DNA from: Delphinus delphis
Lineage: Eukaryota > Chordata > Mammalia > Artiodactyla > Delphinidae
Direction: 5' to 3'
Assembly: GCF_949987515.2 (NCBI RefSeq)
Contig: NC_082685.1
Span: forward strand, 31,930,668 to 31,994,667
DNA: 64,000 nucleotides
Shown here: positions 45,990 through 59,100 of the stretch, in pieces
How the letters are laid out: the number at the start of each line of letters is the position of its first letter
Numbering within the stretch: the stretch's first letter is position 1
Translations under genes and position numbers: made by a program
Notes under the pieces: model-generated
What the model saw: the letters and a program-made list of their open reading frames with translations, nothing else
The model's database searches: none
Told to the model about the DNA's origin: nothing

Positions 45990-48535
45990 CCAGTTATAGA
46001 GGTCTCTCCCACTGAATGCAAGTTTACATCTTGGAAGGAATATAAATATCTGAGGACTCAGAAAAACAAATGGTAGCAGGTGGACTGGGAAATGAGAGCA
46101 GAATTCAACGTACCACTAAACTGGTAGTGAGTTTACTATTTCTCCCCCCTTCCTGTATTGCTTGGCCTGGCCCCGACTCAAAGGGAGCACAAAACTGCAT
46201 ACTAAAGACAGAAAGAGCTTCAGGAGTTCCAAAGTACTGTAAAGAGGACGCCTGAAATGCAGAGAAAGTGTGAGAATTCCCTGTGATTATTTTTCTTTCT
46301 CTTTTCCATTCTCTCTTGCACTCTCTAGCCCCTGGGAAACTAGAGCTGAAGCTGCAGTCCTGGTGGTTGAGCAGGCACCTAAAACTCTGAGGGAGGGAAA
46401 CTTTCTTAACAGAGGAGCCATGATCTCAAGAGCAGGGGGATGAATCTGTTGCTTGTTGCCTCTTTTTCTTGTTCTATTTTTACCACTTTCTTCCAAATTC
46501 AGTCCCAGTTGTGGGAAGTGCATGGGAAAGCAGGTTAACTAAAGCCCAAGCTCTCTGACCAGAGGATCTGGAAAGGAAGCTGCAGGGGACTGGGAAGTAT
46601 CAGGGAGTTTTCAGAGAGGAGGGAGCTCAAGAGAGAGAGATCAATCCCATAAAATTGTGTATGAACTCCTGTGCTCACCTCTGAACTGAACATGTGGGGA
46701 TCTGACCCAAAATAGGATATCAAAGGCTTTAAAACTGACTACAATATAGACCAGGCACAGAATGGCTGCTAGAAAGTGAACACACCAAGTGATCCAAATA
46801 GCACTGCAAACACTTTAAAAACTGCACAGACATTGAAACCACAATCTAAAAAAGTAGATCAGAGCTTTTAGCTTAAACCTGAAAGAAGAGCCATTTTCTT
46901 ATGATTTAAATAAGAGAGTCTCGTAACACAATACTCAAAATGTTCAGGATACAATCCAAAATTGCTTGGCGTGTGAAGAATCAAGGAAATCTTAACACTT
47001 AAAACAATCAACAGATAGCAAAACCGAGATAACAGAGTTGTTATACTTATCAGATAAAGACATTAGAAGAGCTATTATAACCATGCTTTAATAGGCAAAT
47101 GAAAACACTCATGTCATTAATAGAAAGATCCAAAGTCTCAGCAAAGAGTTAGAATATACAAAGATAAATGAAATGGAATTGTTTGACTGACGAATAATCA
47201 AAATAGAAAATTCACTAGATGGCCTAAATAGGATAATGGTAAAGAAGCAGATAACTTCAAGGTGGATCATGAGAAATTAAGCATTCTGAAAAAGAGAGAG
47301 GAAAAGAGATTAAAAAATAATAATAATAAAAACAGCCTCAATATCCTGTGGGACAATATCAAAAGGTCTAACACTGGTGTCATCTGAGTCACAGAAAAAG
47401 AGTATGTGATAGAGAAAAACGTGTTTGAAGAAAAATAACTGAAAACTTCTCTAATTTGGTGAAAGTGACAAACTTACAGATGCAAGAGGGAGGCTCAGGA
47501 AATTCCAAGCACAATAAACTCAAGAAACTCACATTGCAGAGACATCATAATCAAACTTCTGAAATTAAAGACACATACAAAAATCTTGACTGCAGCCCAG
47601 GGCTCATTACATATGGAGATACTAACTCAAATGACTATATTTGATATCAGAAACCATGACAGTCAGAAGGAAGTGAAACAATATTTTTAAAGTGCTGCAG
47701 AAAAATTCTATATTAGAATTCTATAACCAGTGAAAATATTCTTTAGAAATGAAGGTGAAATAAGGATATTCTCAGATGAAACAAAAGTAAGAGGATTCAT
47801 CATTAGTAAGAAACCTATAACATAAGGAATAAAGGAAGAGTAACAGAAATGGTAAACATCTGGATACACAAAACAGACTATTTTCCTTTTTAGTTCTTTA
47901 AAATATGCATGATGTTTGAAAATAAAAATTATGACATTTTCTAATGGGTTATTCAATATATGTAGTTGTAATATCTGAGAACTGCAAGGAGGAGAGTAAA
48001 AGGACCTACACTGTGGTAAGGTTTCTGCTTACCATTTGAAGTGGTAAAATATTAAGTCTCTGTAAAATGAAAAAAAAAAATAAGTATATGTGCCATAATC
48101 ACCCCCCCAAAAAACCACTAAAAAACTGTACAAAGTGATACAATCAAAAACTCAATAATTCAAAAGGAAGCAAGAAAGGGGAAACAGAAGAATGAAAATT
48201 AGAGGGAAAATTCAGAAAACAAATAGTAAAATGGCAGACCTAAATCCAAACATATCAATAATTTTATTAAATGTAGTGATTTAAACTCACCAATTAAAAG
48301 ACAGAATTTATCAGAATGGATTAAAAAATATTTATGTATCCACAACAATCCTATTTCATATGTAATTATATAATTGTGGTAAAGGTAAAGGGATTGCAAA
48401 AATAATGCTATGCAACCACTAATCAAAAGACAGTTGGAGTAACTATATACTAATATTAGACAATGTAGACTTCAAAGCAAGGAAGACTACCAGGGAAAAA
48501 ATGGACAGTATAGAATGATCATTCTAATTTCAAGG
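45990..48535 (+). mobile_element. Old plus-strand L1 (L1M type), 5'UTR to start of ORF2
   Basis: In order: a 5'UTR ('tctctcccactgaatgcaag', 'tgaggactcagaaaaacaaa', 'gtaccactaaactggtagtg'), ORF1 (about 46890-47900, e.g. 'caggatacaatccaaaattg' and 'aattctataaccagtgaaaa'), an inter-ORF region and the ORF2 start (48225-48530, e.g. 'ccaattaaaagacagaattt'). The rest of ORF2 is missing, so the element is 3'-deleted. That is unusual, as L1 copies normally lose their 5' end. All frames are broken. Confidence 0.7.
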
Positions 48536-48559
48536 CCTTTAAACTTGGTGGCTTATCTG

Positions 48560-48800
48560 GAACAGTGGTGAGCATGTGACTGTCTCACTAAGTATCATCT
48601 CTTAGAGGAAGTCCTCCCTAACTGCCCCTCCCTAGTCATCTGATCATATTCATATCACCCTATTTATTTTCTTCAAAGCACTTTGCATTAGCAGGGGTTT
48701 TGTTTTTTGTTTGTTTCTGTATTTTTTTCTGGTACATAGGTTCCTAGATTCTCAGCTCCACACACATTGCCTAGCAAACTATAGGCTCTAAATAAATAAT
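48560..48800 (+). mobile_element. L2 LINE 3' end
   Basis: 'gaggaagtcctccctaactg', 'caaagcactttgcattag', 'aaataaataattgctgaata' match the L2 3' region. Confidence 0.7.
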
Positions 48801-48849
48801 TGCTGAATAAACAAATAATGGGCTGACTCAAACACATGATCTTTACCTT

Positions 48850-48985
48850 AGTAACAGGACTACCTTATTATGTTGTGAGAATTAAACGAGATAAACCAAA
48901 GAAAGCACACATTGCAGTGATCCTAATAGAACACTGTTTCATAAGTGTTACCAGTTGACATCGTCATTATTATTTAGCATCCAGA
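48850..48985 (+). mobile_element. MIR SINE 3' part
   Basis: 'ttgtgagaattaaacgagat' and 'catcgtcattattattt' bracket a decayed MIR 3' half. Confidence 0.6.
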
Positions 48986-50119
48986 ACCGTGTACCTTGTG
49001 TTTTTTTTAAAGTAAGTCTCTGTCTTTTGACATAAGCCATGAGTTAATCTATTGGTGGGTTCCTGGCCTTAGCTATAACTTCCACGTGGTGTTTATGCCA
49101 AAGGTTGCTACACTATGAAAGAAGACAGATGGCAAAGGGGAAGGGTAAACAAAATCATTAAATAATATTCTTTCTACTGCTTCAAGCTATGTAGTTCTGC
49201 TCTGTGTAGCTATGTAGTTATGCTATCTCTAAGCTTTCAGTGATCACTTATTAGCAATATAAGCAGAGTGGATTCTGATAAGTATTTCAGGAGTATGGCA
49301 TTATTATTACCAATAATCATGATAGTAACAAGTACTCTTCAGGCATACATCTTATAATTTTTTTCCCACCTAAGGAATGCAGATGTGAGTGCTCCTATAA
49401 TTGACAAGGGTAAGTTCAAGTAAAAGATGTGGAGACTGTGAAAATTTACATTACAACAGTCAAAGATATCAAGGGAACATTTAGCTCTAAAAAGAATATC
49501 TCCATTCAGCATTTAATTTTAACACTTGATACAGGAAATAAAAAGTCACCTATGTACATCCAGGCCAAAACTAATCCACAATATAAATCATCAACAATTT
49601 ATCTATGTAAATTTTTTTAAAAAAGAAAGAGACTAGAAGAATTTAGACCAAAAAGTTAAGGATTGTTATCTTAGTTTTGAGGAATTAAAGATAAATTTGT
49701 TTTTCAAATGTTTGTATTATATATATTTTCTATAATATATATATTCAGAAAAGCATAACAACATTTAAAATTATAATAGAGAACCATGAAGGGGCTTCTT
49801 GTTTTTATTAAGAGTGCAAATAAGATGGGCACCAGGTCCCCTCCTCAAAAGTCAACCCTAAGAAATCTACAAAAGTAAGAGAAAAGCATGGATCATAGGA
49901 ATTAATAACCAAAACAATATAAAAGTAATTAAAAATTAAAATGAACAAAAGTAAATAAATATAAGATATCACTAGGTGGAAAGAAAGCCATTGTGAAAGA
50001 GAATGTGTGTGTTTTGGATGGACAAGATTGGAGCCCGGGTGAAATGACATATTTAAGGACATGGTTCACAATATGTAATCTCTAGACTTGCAGTATCAGA
50101 ATCACACAATGCAAAAAAA
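48986..50119. other. Mostly unique DNA
   Basis: No confident repeat. 49790-50060 may include old LINE sequence. Confidence 0.35.
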
Positions 50120-50308
50120 GGCAATGTGAGGGCAGAGTGAAAAGTGACCTTCAACAGACCTGGAAGACAGCTCTCATCAGAAGCTGAGTCAGCCAGATCT
50201 TCATCTTAGACTTCTAGCCTCCAGAACAGTAAAAAAAAAATTGTCTGTTCTTTAAGTCACCCAGTCTGTGGTATTTGGCTTGAGCAGCCCGAGCTGATTA
50301 ATACACTA
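50120..50308 (+). mobile_element. MLT1-type LTR, 3' half only
   Basis: 'cagctctcatcagaagctga', 'ttagacttctagcctccaga', 'tgttctttaagtcacccagt' and 'cagcccgagctgattaatac' are the 3' half of a MaLR LTR. The 5' half is absent. Confidence 0.7.
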
Positions 50309-50319
50309 GTATAATAGAA

Positions 50320-50740
50320 TGATTACAGATCTCAGACATAAACCACTGACAGATAACTAATTAGGAGAGATAATATAAAACCCATATATAGACACATTTA
50401 AGTGACAATAAAGAATATCAAAGACAGAATCTAACTCTAAAAACCCTCATACAGAAAGACCATCTAATTGGCATTAGAATTTTCAATATTAGCACTGGAT
50501 ACAGAAAAAAAAGGAATAAACATTTTTTAAGTATTGGAGAAAAGCACTTTATAGATTTGATACATCTAACAAATCGACAGAAGAAAATATATGTGGAAAT
50601 AGGTGTACAGGACAACCATCGGGAGAACAATCACCGTGTTTGTAACTTCTAAATCAACACATGACAAACCCAGTAAAAGCAGAAAAGAAAAAAATCAGAA
50701 AGTGTAATGTACTGAAATATGCAATAAGATAGAAAAATAA
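50320..50740 (+). mobile_element. Possible old L1/HAL1 fragment
   Basis: 'aattggcattagaattttca' and nearby A-rich text resemble the C-terminal ORF1 part of old L1 or HAL1. Weak. Confidence 0.35.
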
Positions 50741-51205
50741 ACTATAGTTATAAATAGTAATTATATTAGTATTATCATTTATCTGGGAGAAGAGGCAATA
50801 CATTTATAAACAGCTAAAGTTTAAATAACGGAGAGTCAAGTAAGGGTTCTGAATTCAATCAGTATAAGATATTGGGACAAGACCACATGAAAAATTTAAG
50901 AGGAATGGTATTTTCTGTCACACAGAAATATAATGCTAACACAACCAAGTATTTTTTACTTCTATTTACCAAAGAATCAGCGAGACTAAGCAATTTTATA
51001 AAATACGATTAGCAATTAGCTTACAGTAATAGTATTCTGCCACTTTCTAGGAAACTGTACTTAGCTACCACACGGTTATTCATACTAGAACATTATACTT
51101 TAATGTATATACTTTATGTATACTTTATTCTTTTTGAGAGATGTATAATCATGTGTCTCTAGCCTATTAAGCTACTTCATGTCAAAAACTAACATAAGTT
51201 CTTAT
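50741..51205. other. Unique AT-rich DNA, no feature seen
   Basis: No repeat or coding signal was recognised. Confidence 0.35.
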
Positions 51206-51310
51206 TCATTCATTAATTCGAGAAATGCTTAATATTGTAGGCACTGTTCTCAATGCTGGAAGTACAAGGGTGAACAAGACAGACAAGCTCCTTCAACTGA
51301 TAGAACCTAC
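51206..51310 (-). mobile_element. L2 LINE 3' fragment, minus strand
   Basis: 'attcattcattaattcgaga', 'gtaggcactgttctcaatgc' and 'aagggtgaacaagacagaca' are the reverse of the L2 terminus. Confidence 0.6.
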
Positions 51311-51494
51311 AAAGGCGATACAAATGAAATCTGATGTCAATTATTATCTATAATAACAAAAGTTATTATTTGCTCTTAGTCTGCTTATCAGAAAACACAC
51401 TTGTACAAATCAAACTAAAATAAACCAAAACTTACTTTTTGGTTAAGCATAAGGTTAAGATAATTGTGTATTAGCAAGATATTACAATTTGGGT

Positions 51495-51685
51495 TTTTAT
51501 TTTTTTTAATTTAAAAAAATTTTTTTATTGGAATATAGTTGATTTACAATGTTGTGTTAGTTTCAGGTATACAGCAAAGCAAATGAGTTATACATATATA
51601 TATATCCACTCTTTTTTAGCTTCTTTTCCCATATGGGTCATTACAGAGTTTTGAGTAGAATTCCCTGTGCTATTTTGGTTTTTAA
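51495..51685 (-). mobile_element. Short L1 3' end, minus strand
   Basis: 'ttggaatatagttgatttac', 'aatgttgtgttagtttcagg' and 'gaattccctgtgctat' match a cetartiodactyl L1 3'UTR in reverse. It is 5'-truncated to about 190 bp. It is a different 3'UTR subtype from the copies at 28.7 and 61.6 kb and related to the one at 52.8 kb. Confidence 0.8.
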
Positions 51686-52780
51686 AAAATCGTATCCCTT
51701 CCTATCTCTAAACACTTTCATGAAAACAGAACCATTTTCATGTGACTCAATCAGATTTTACTGAGAACCAACCAACTTCCTAAAGTCATATATTATGCAG
51801 AGTTAAGTATAAATGTATAAGTATAAATATAATCATAAATATATCCTCTGCCTTTGAGATCTCATAATGTAAAGAATCACTTATAAGGTAAGTCAGAGAG
51901 TAAACATTAATGATCGTGTACTGCTTTTAATTGGAAAATTAGAATAGGTATACTTTCAAAAAGTATATTTTAGAAATCTGTGTCTACAATGTACTTTTTA
52001 AAGCTCAGTTGAAGAAACTAACTTTTTAGAGAATATCTGAAAGATATGTAGTCCATCATTTCTCTAAATTAAAAAAAAAACTTCCTTGACACATATCAAA
52101 CATATCTTATGCCTCAATCAAATCATTCTGGGGACCCATATATGTAGCACTAGTTTACTAAACTGTGGTTGATTTGATGCTGCTAGCCTTGTACTATAAA
52201 CAGATTAATGGAGTCTGCTCATTGTTTAAGGATATTTTCCTGAAAATGCAGGGAAGAAATTTATTTTTATTTTTAGTGTTAGGAGATATTTTGATTGTCT
52301 TGATAAATAAGGGGTATGTGTGTATTTGTGTGTGTGTGCAGGGGTATGTTAACTTTAATGATCATATAAAGTTAACAACTGATTATATTATCACATATTT
52401 CCTTCTCACACTGTCTATCAGACAGTTTATGGCCAAATTTGTGGTCCATTATTAAATGGAATATTTTTCTTCGCTACATGTAATTTATATATTAAACTCA
52501 CATACATCCCTGCTTTACTTGGACCAATTTTTTTCTTCATTGTTTTCATTATTTTTAAACTTATTTCATGTATTATATCATATTAATATTTGTATGTCAA
52601 CTTAAATCTAATAAATATTAAAATATAAAAAAATAAATACTAACGAACACTATAAATTTATAATAAAATTTAGATTGACCAAATATTTAGATATAAAAGT
52701 GAAACTATAAAAATACAGGCTTTTATGGTATTTAATAAGTTTCAGAGTACAGAGATCCTTTCTATTGTGCCACAAAAATT
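51686..52780. other. Unique AT-rich DNA, no feature seen
   Basis: No repeat was recognised apart from a short TG-rich patch near 52317-52340. Confidence 0.35.
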
Positions 52781-53506
52781 AAAAGCAAAATAAGGGCCAT
52801 CATTAAAAAGTCTATAAATAACAAATGCTGGAGAGGGTGTGGAGAAAAGGGAACCCTAGTACACTGTTGGTGGGAATATAAATTGGTACAGCCACTATGG
52901 AGAACAGTATGGAGGTCCCTCAAAAAACTAAAAATAGAGTTGCCATATATTCCAGCAATCCCACTCTTGGGCATATATCCAGACAAAACTATAATTTGAA
53001 AAGATACATGCACCCTTATGTTCATAGCACACTATTCACAATAGCCAAGACACAGAAACAACCTAAATGTCCATCGACAGATGAATGGATAAAGAAGATG
53101 CAGTATATATATACGATGGAATACTCTCAGCCTTAAAAAATAATGAAATGATGCCATTTGCAGCAGCATGCATGGACCAAGAGATTATCATAGTAAGCAA
53201 AGTAAGTCAGAAAGAGGAAGACAATTACCATATGATATCATTTATATGTGGAATCTAAAATATGTCACAAATGAACTTATCTATGAAACAGAAACAGACT
53301 CACAGACATAGAGAACAGACTTATGGTTGTCAAGGGGGAGCAGAATGCAGGAGGGTTGGATTGGGAGTTTGGGATTAGCAAATGCAAACTATTATAAATA
53401 GAATGGATAAACAATAAGGTCCTACTGTATAGCACAGGTAACTATATTCAATATCCTGTAATAAACCATAATGGAAAAGAATTTTTTTTAAAAAAAGCAA
53501 ATTAAG
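52781..53506 (+). mobile_element. 5'-truncated L1 with 14-bp target duplication
   Basis: AAAAGCAAAATAAG (52781-52794) and AAAAGCAAATTAAG (53493-53506) differ at one base and flank the copy. It contains the end of ORF2 ('gctggagagggtgtggagaa', 'gaatggataaagaagatgca') and a 3'UTR with 'actgtatagcacaggtaact'. Frames are broken by substitutions and small deletions. Confidence 0.9.
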
Positions 53507-54534
53507 AAATTATCTCATAGAAGAATAAAAAAATTTCTACATACGGAAAAAACACCATATGGAACTCAAGATGAAAGAATGATTTTGTTAATATATAAAA
53601 TAAACTTTGAAACCAATAGGTTAAAAATAACAACCCAATAGGGAAGTGCGTAAAGGACAGGAGCAAACAGTACACAAAAGATGAAATACAAATGGCTCTT
53701 AAGCATAAGAAAAGGTATTCAACCTCAACCCTCAGGAAAGATGGACATTTAGTACCACAATGTAATACTTTTTTTTTCACCTGTCAACATTGATAGTTAT
53801 TAAAATGTTGCTAATATGCTGTGTTGGCAAGAGAGAAAAAAAGGACTTGCATATTGTCCGTGAGAGTGTCAAGTCATCCTCGCTCTGGAGGGTGACCTGG
53901 TATTAATTATCAAAATGAGAGATGTACTATATCTTGGATTTAGCACATCCACTTCAAATATTTACTCTACAGATATTCTCACACATGTGGACATAGTGGT
54001 GAACAGGCAAATACACAGACTGAAACATTACAAAGGGGACCAGTTACATGAAGTATGCCCTCTTCACAGAATGAAATATTGTGCTGTTGTTAAAGAGAAG
54101 GAAGCAAAATTACATGTTCTGATACAGAAAGGTTTTAATATGCACTATCAAGTATTTTAAAAAGCAATATTCATATAAGTCAGTATAGTATCTTATCTTT
54201 TGTATAGCAAGGGGGAAGCAGAGAGAAGTTGTTGAAGGAAAAATCATGTCTATTTGTGAATATATTATTTCTACATATGAGATATAATAGTAGTGAGATG
54301 TAATGAGATATGAGATATAATAGTAGTTGCCTCTGGGGAAGACAGCTGAGTGGCTGAGAATTAGGGTAAATGGAGGGTTTTTTTTTTTTATATATATGTT
54401 TCCTATCTTTTGAATTTTGTATCATTGGCTTATATCACCCATCCTCTCTCCCCATCTCACCAAAAAAAGAAAAATGAGAATTACTGGTGGAGCAGAAACC
54501 AAATGCCAGAATTATCAATCATGGCTATACAATT
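53507..54534. other. Mostly unique DNA
   Basis: AT-rich. An internal tandem repeat of 'gagatataatagtag' lies near 54279-54327. No gene or named repeat. Confidence 0.35.
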
Positions 54535-54690
54535 AAAATCACAAGGACATTAAGTCATAGTACAGAATATCTGAGTTGGGGGTCTGACATTTACGTGTGT
54601 GTGTGTGTCTGTGTGTGTGTGTGTGTGTGTGTATACATTTTTTTTTTCATTCCCTGGTGATTCTAATAAGTAAGCTGATCTGAGAGTTGC
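54535..54690. mobile_element. hAT (MER5-like) fragment interrupted by (TG)n
   Basis: 'aaatcacaaggacattaag' before and 'tccctggtgattctaataag' after a TG run (54595-54632) fit the two halves of a MER5-like element. Confidence 0.4.
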
Positions 54691-57240
54691 CAGGCCAGAG
54701 TAACCAAAGACTCATTCTTGTAGAAGATGGAATTCACTCTGAACTTGAAAGCTGGGTCAGCCCTACAAAGATGAATATCAACTGACTGAAGTTTAGATTG
54801 AACTTATGAGTCGTGAGGCACCCAGCCAGATGAAATAAAAGCAGAGTAAGACAGAAAAAGGAGAGATAGGAGAGTTACATATGGCTGATTATTCTCTGAG
54901 TAAAGCAATAAAACACTTGTGATATTTATTACAATCACTAATGGAAGAATATGTGACACATTTGGTGGCATGATAGTTAAGATTAATATCCCATTACTTA
55001 TTTTAAATTATCACTGATAAATTTCAATATGTACATGTATACACCTCTAGGGGCTATTGACTGTATGCTACCATCAAAATGCCTTTTGCAAAATATTGCA
55101 GAGATTCTGGCCACTGTCAAAATAACAAAACTTCATCGATATTTTGTCTTACACCAGGACAGATGACACTTTGCCAGGCAGTGGCTACATTTTTCAGCAC
55201 ATAGTAAAACCAAAGGTGATGGAAAGGTATTGTATATTCTTAAAGTTGCAAACGTACACTGAGTCCTTGACATGTTGCATCACTAAATATTTCTGCTGAA
55301 TCTTAATATGTTCCTTTAGGAAGATTTGGTCAGTCAAATTCAAGCCTGTGGATAGATGTTAAAAGTAAAATTTTTTCTCCTTATCCTTAGGTACATGTAT
55401 GAAGCATTTTCAATTCCCATGTTTAAAAAGCTTCTTAAATCTGCCTGTGGCTATGCCCTAGAACTCCCAGACAAATTTTTAGGCTAGAAATTCTATGAAT
55501 CTGTTTACCGTAATTCCCTTCTGTGGGTAAGAAATGGTATTTAAATCATGCCACTGTATAACTAACTTATGCCTCAATGATAAATTTTAATTCATGAAAA
55601 AGTCAAGTCAACTTTATTATATATTCTAAGGAGAAGGTGTTTTACAAAATGCTCTGAGTAGAACTTGGAGGTATTATTGTCACATTTGGTCTTTCAAAAT
55701 ACTCACCCATGACACTTGCAGGCAAAATGGTTATCACATGGGAGAATAAAGTAGAATGGTACGCTTTTGAAGTAATGCTTACTGTGTCAAGCTGTGTGGG
55801 ATTCATCTTGCGAAGAGAAAAGATGGTCTCAAAGGTCAAAGCAGTTTCTATGTGCCTTGAAGTACAGAGGGTACAAGTGGACAGACATAAACTTCAAGGA
55901 CACTCTGAAACTTTAATATCATAGAATATTGATGAAAACTGCTGAAAATGGGACAGTGCTAGAGATAAAAATTGTGTCACACCAGGGAAGCTTTTCAGTA
56001 AAGAAGTGAAGACATGGACTTTCAAGGATTAAGAGCTTGTACTGGTTCAGACTCATTCACAGTTTGACACATGGGTGGCCATTAATATTAGTTGAATGAA
56101 GTGTTGAGTTAAGGCATCTGTCTATAATGGATAAGGTCTGCCCTAAAATGATCCAGAAGGTATGATAACAGTAATGCATAAGATGGATTTCTCTGTGGGC
56201 TCTCCCAGAAGGACAAGTGTCAGAACTGGTGCAAAGCAAAAACTTCCTCTGAAAAAGTGTTGCTTGTCAAAATTTCTTCTCTTCTGAAGTAGCTGAACCA
56301 AATTTAGCAACTTCATAAGCCCCTTAAACTGTAACAAGCCTACAACTTTTATTAGCTGTTGCTTACTATTTTGAAGTACTGTCGTTTTGTTTTATTTCAA
56401 CATTTTACTCTTCTTTTAATCTCCGACATTTAAAAAATGTGTTCTAAACAAAAGGTCTAACATAATTGTCAGGAAAATTTAGGATTATATTCTGCTTCCA
56501 CATCTCACTCTGCCCTCTGCCCAACCCCTGCACACAGGTATTTTTAGTACAGTGAGTCAAACTGTACTTGTGTAAATTATCAGAAACCCTTTGGAAATGT
56601 AGTCCTTTTAGTAATCTTAGTTTAAGATAGATTTGCCACAAGATGATTCATTTTTCACAAAGGTATTTACACTATGAATCTCCTGATTGGTTGCTTTCAT
56701 TCACCCGAAATAAAGATATGAAAAAAAATACGGGTCACATGTTTCAAAATCAAGAAATATACCTATTTATACATAAAGGCAGACATTACTCTCCTTCTTG
56801 TGCTTATCATCCCCATCATAATCCATTTACCCACACCAGTTTCTTCAAATCACCTGATGACACTAATTCATGAAGTTTTGTGAAACACTAATTTTTGTTA
56901 CTCCAATTACATGTTGCATCCATTACATATTTGTACTGATAAAAAAAATAAATAGTAAGTTTTCTGTATTTGTCATCTTCCTTGGGAATTCATTTAGGAA
57001 TGGGCGAGCATGAAAACGAATACCACTAGATGTCACTATAAACAGACCATTTTCTCTGATGCAGAATTATTTTCTTGCATTTCCAGGTTTCTTGGACTAT
57101 TTGGGGGAAATTCTTTCTGGCAATATTGATTCATTCTAAGCCCTTGTTTCTTTAGTCAAAGGTTGTTAACTGCTAAATTTACATCCTTTCTTGGGTCCCT
57201 TTACAAATCTGCAAAACAGTTTTCTTTAAAGAAAATCACA
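54691..57240. other. Unique DNA, no feature seen
   Basis: About 2.5 kb without any repeat I recognise. Small open frames (60-76 codons) on both strands show no family features. Confidence 0.4.
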
Positions 57241-57270
57241 GTACAGGGATTTCAAAATTGTCACCATTTT

Positions 57271-57464
57271 ATTAATTAGGTGATGGTGTCATGCCAAGTC
57301 AATCAGTTTATTATTTTTTAAGAAAGATCTTGTAGTGAGTTTGTGTCTCATTAGAGAACTGGAGGAGCAGACAGATTAATGCGCATATGCTACAACATTA
57401 ATTAGAGTCAGGTTTTTCACAAGATAGGTAATTTCATTGTGACAATGGCAGCAGCAATTAATTG
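57271..57464. promoter_or_regulatory. Candidate regulatory element with homeodomain, POU and SOX motifs
   Basis: Within 200 bp of repeat-free DNA there are three ATTAATT sites (57271, 57397 and the palindrome CAATTAATTG at 57455-57464). A palindromic ATGCGCAT (57379-57386) resembles a POU site. Two facing SOX-like motifs form CATTGT-G-ACAATG (57435-57447). Such clusters are typical of developmental enhancers, but AT-rich DNA also gives ATTA sites by chance. This is inference only. Confidence 0.3.
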
Positions 57465-57480
57465 AGTCTCTTTCAGAAAG

Positions 57481-58137
57481 CATCTAAGGGGCTTGAGTTG
57501 AGGAGAAAACCCACCATGATGTACCCAAGTTAAATGTAGAAGGGACACAAGAATTACAGGGTTATCAAGTGAAAAAGATTTTAAAGGTTTTCTAGTTTGT
57601 GTAGGCTTCTTGTCCCTTCTTCCGTCTGAAACAGAAATTTCTTCAATGAAACCCCTGAGTAGTGGACTTTAAGAGCATGTAATTTGTGGCTCAGTGGGAG
57701 TTTTAACAATTATATTACAATTTTATATATCTTTGTGCAAATCTACTTGATGCATTTTGGCCAAGAAAGGGACATGCAACTGAACTATAACTATCCAGCA
57801 GATCCTATACCACATGATTTTTTAAAAATTATGTCCCCTTCAATCAATTTACACCAAGCAATACTTAATTAGGAATATCAGCAATCAACTGCTAAAATGT
57901 CCCTAATAATAGACTGGCGGAGTCAGAATAACAAGAGAGATTGAGTAGTCAAACTTCCTTGTTAGCTGACATTTAAAAATTCACATTTTAAAATGACATT
58001 TAGTAGATGAGATGATGATGCAAATGAAATCTATATTTAGGGAGGGGTGAAAACAGCATCTAATTTGTAGTGATTATATATTCTGTCCTACCTGTGCAAA
58101 TTCTGCTCGTTTGTCTAGTGTTCTTTAAAAATATTTC
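57481..58137. other. Unique DNA, no feature seen
   Basis: No repeat or coding signal was recognised. Confidence 0.4.
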
Positions 58138-58218
58138 TTTTCCTCGCTCTCTCCCTCCTCTCTCTTCCCCTCTCCTCTTCCTCTCCTCTCTTCTTTTCTC
58201 CTCTCTCTGTCTCTCTCT
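58138..58218 (+). repeat. Pyrimidine-rich (CTCT/CCTC)n tract
   Basis: About 80 bases almost entirely C and T. The Arg/Glu-rich minus-strand open frame over it is an artefact. Confidence 0.93.
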
Positions 58219-58289
58219 GCAATGAGAAGACAAGTACGTGGAGAAACCATGTATAGCCATTCAAATAAACATACCAGCTCAGCTACCAG

Positions 58290-58520
58290 GGGACAGCTGA
58301 CCCTAGCTGTCGGTCACATAATGAACAACCTTAGACACAGGACACAATCAAGCCTTCAAATGTCCCCAAACTCAGACTCCATTTGACTAAAAAGACCTGA
58401 AACTAGAACCACTCAGATGAGCCTGCTCAATTTGCAGATCCATGAGAGGTAATAATACATTGTTGTCTTAAGCCAGTAAATATTGGGGTGATTTGTTATG
58501 CAACAGTAGATAACTAGAAT
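58290..58520 (+). mobile_element. Old LTR 3' half (MaLR-like)
   Basis: 'gagcctgctcaatttgcaga', 'tgttgtcttaagccagtaaa', 'tattggggtgatttgttatg' and 'caacagtagataactagaa' are a familiar LTR 3' end. The exact family is not certain. Confidence 0.55.
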
Positions 58521-58980
58521 GGTAGGCAGTTTGTTTTTGAAAGAAAAGAGGGAAAATGGTAAGAAATCCATAGGCAGACAGCTTGCAAGAAGAACTTTGA
58601 TCTTCTGACTTAATTTTGTTGTTAGCAATACAATCTTTCTCAAACTCTCAGGTGGAACTTGCTTTTTATTAAATGTGAGCTCTGACTTAGGCTTTTCTTT
58701 CTCATCTGTCATTGCTATCGACTTTACTTTCATTCATTGTCATTTACAAAAGTTGGTGTGCTTTTCTTTTATTTCAATTCTGAATAGCATTAGATAGACC
58801 TATGGCTAATGCAATGTTTGAGCATACGTACAACATACAAAAATAAACTTCCCGTCATGTTGTGTGACTGTATGCTGAAGGAGGCTGAGTAGCAAAAGGG
58901 CCGCAATTTGCAACTAATGTGTACTAGCACAGTGCCCCACCCCGTCTCTGAGATGCTTATTGTATATATATTTTTAAATA
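58521..58980. other. Unique DNA, no feature seen
   Basis: No repeat or coding signal was recognised. Confidence 0.4.
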
Positions 58981-59100
58981 GCGATTCTCCAACTTGAGAG
59001 TGCATCCAAATCACCCAGAGATCTGTTAAAATGCAGATTCTGATCTAGTAGAATTGAGTTTCAATCTGAGATTCTGCATTTCTTAGAAGAGGAAACAACA
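58981..59100 (+). mobile_element. hAT (MER5-like) fragment
   Basis: 'gcgattctccaacttgagag', 'tgcatccaaatcacccagag' and 'gagattctgcatttcttaga' follow the MER5 order. The right end is missing. Confidence 0.65.

Noticed and set aside
55981..56000. CACACCAGGGAAGCTTTT resembling the end of an antisense CHR SINE
   Set aside because: Only about ten bases match and no SINE body lies upstream, so it is chance.
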